DNA of 5,034 nt from Methanobrevibacter sp. (lineage in GTDB: Archaea; Methanobacteriota; Methanobacteria; Methanobacteriales; Methanobacteriaceae). The notes under the pieces are model-generated. The model was not told the origin of the DNA. It did not search any database and saw only the letters and a program-made list of their open reading frames with translations. Numbering within the stretch: the stretch's first letter is position 1; each line of letters begins with the position of its first letter. Below are positions 4,979-5,034 of this stretch, one piece after another. The translations under genes were made by a program, and so were the position numbers. The stretch lies in contig JAUNXD010000125.1 in NCBI GenBank assembly GCA_030539985.1, positions 1-5,034 on the forward strand, in the 5' to 3' direction.

Positions 4979-5016
4979 TTTAACTTACATCATTGCGCAA
5001 ATAGAATTAAGTTAAA
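4979..5016. repeat. Inverted repeat with 9-bp arms downstream of the hydrolase gene
   Basis: TTTAACTTA (4979-4987) and TAAGTTAAA (5008-5016) are perfect complements around a 20-base loop that itself contains the palindrome TTGCGCAA (4993-5000). It starts 8 bases after the hydrolase stop and could be a transcript-end hairpin. No U-tract follows on the plus strand, however; the 7-A run at 5022-5028 would be a T-run for minus-strand transcripts arriving from the right. Confidence 0.4.
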
Positions 5017-5034
5017 ATTAGAAAAAAATACGAA

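Overview
The window looks like a piece of a strongly AT-rich methanogen genome, most likely Methanobacteriales (Methanobrevibacter or Methanosphaera-like). The basis is the low GC, heavy use of AAA/AAT/ATT/TTA codons, archaeal TATA boxes with two apparently leaderless genes, and protein families common in these gut archaea. The genus is an inference; there is no rRNA or methanogenesis marker here.

Layout: (1) 1-656, minus strand, is a decayed, edge-truncated gene for a multi-pass membrane protein, broken by an in-frame TGA and a frameshift. (2) 657-994 has no gene; it holds the poly-T terminator of the next gene, two small inverted repeats and a weak operator-like sequence. (3) 995-1990 and 2098-3090, minus strand, are tandem paralogues of the Old Yellow Enzyme / 2,4-dienoyl-CoA reductase flavin family. 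Both are cut down to the FMN barrel plus a terminal four-cysteine Fe-S motif. (4) 3141-3518, minus strand, encodes an HxlR-family winged-helix regulator. (5) 3595-4284 and 4281-4970, plus strand, form a divergent two-gene operon (ATGA overlap) of a cytoplasmic FrnE-type DsbA-like thiol oxidoreductase and a UPF0173 metallo-beta-lactamase-fold hydrolase.

The main observation is regulatory. A 20-bp inverted repeat of the form AAGTAA-N8-TTACTT/TTACCT occurs three times: before each flavin reductase gene and in the hxlR/frnE-like divergent intergenic region. In the two reductase promoters and the frnE-like promoter it ends exactly 5 bp before the TATA box. In the regulator's own promoter it lies between TATA and start codon. 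This predicts a compact HxlR regulon covering all four target genes, with the regulator probably activating the targets and repressing itself.

Taken together the locus looks like a redox or electrophile-response module: a cysteine-containing HxlR sensor, two FMN/Fe-S reductases, a dithiol oxidoreductase and a metallo-hydrolase. The reductases lack the C-terminal FAD/NAD(P)H domains and have substitutions at the classical substrate-binding His and proton-donor Tyr, so their electron donor and substrate are open questions.
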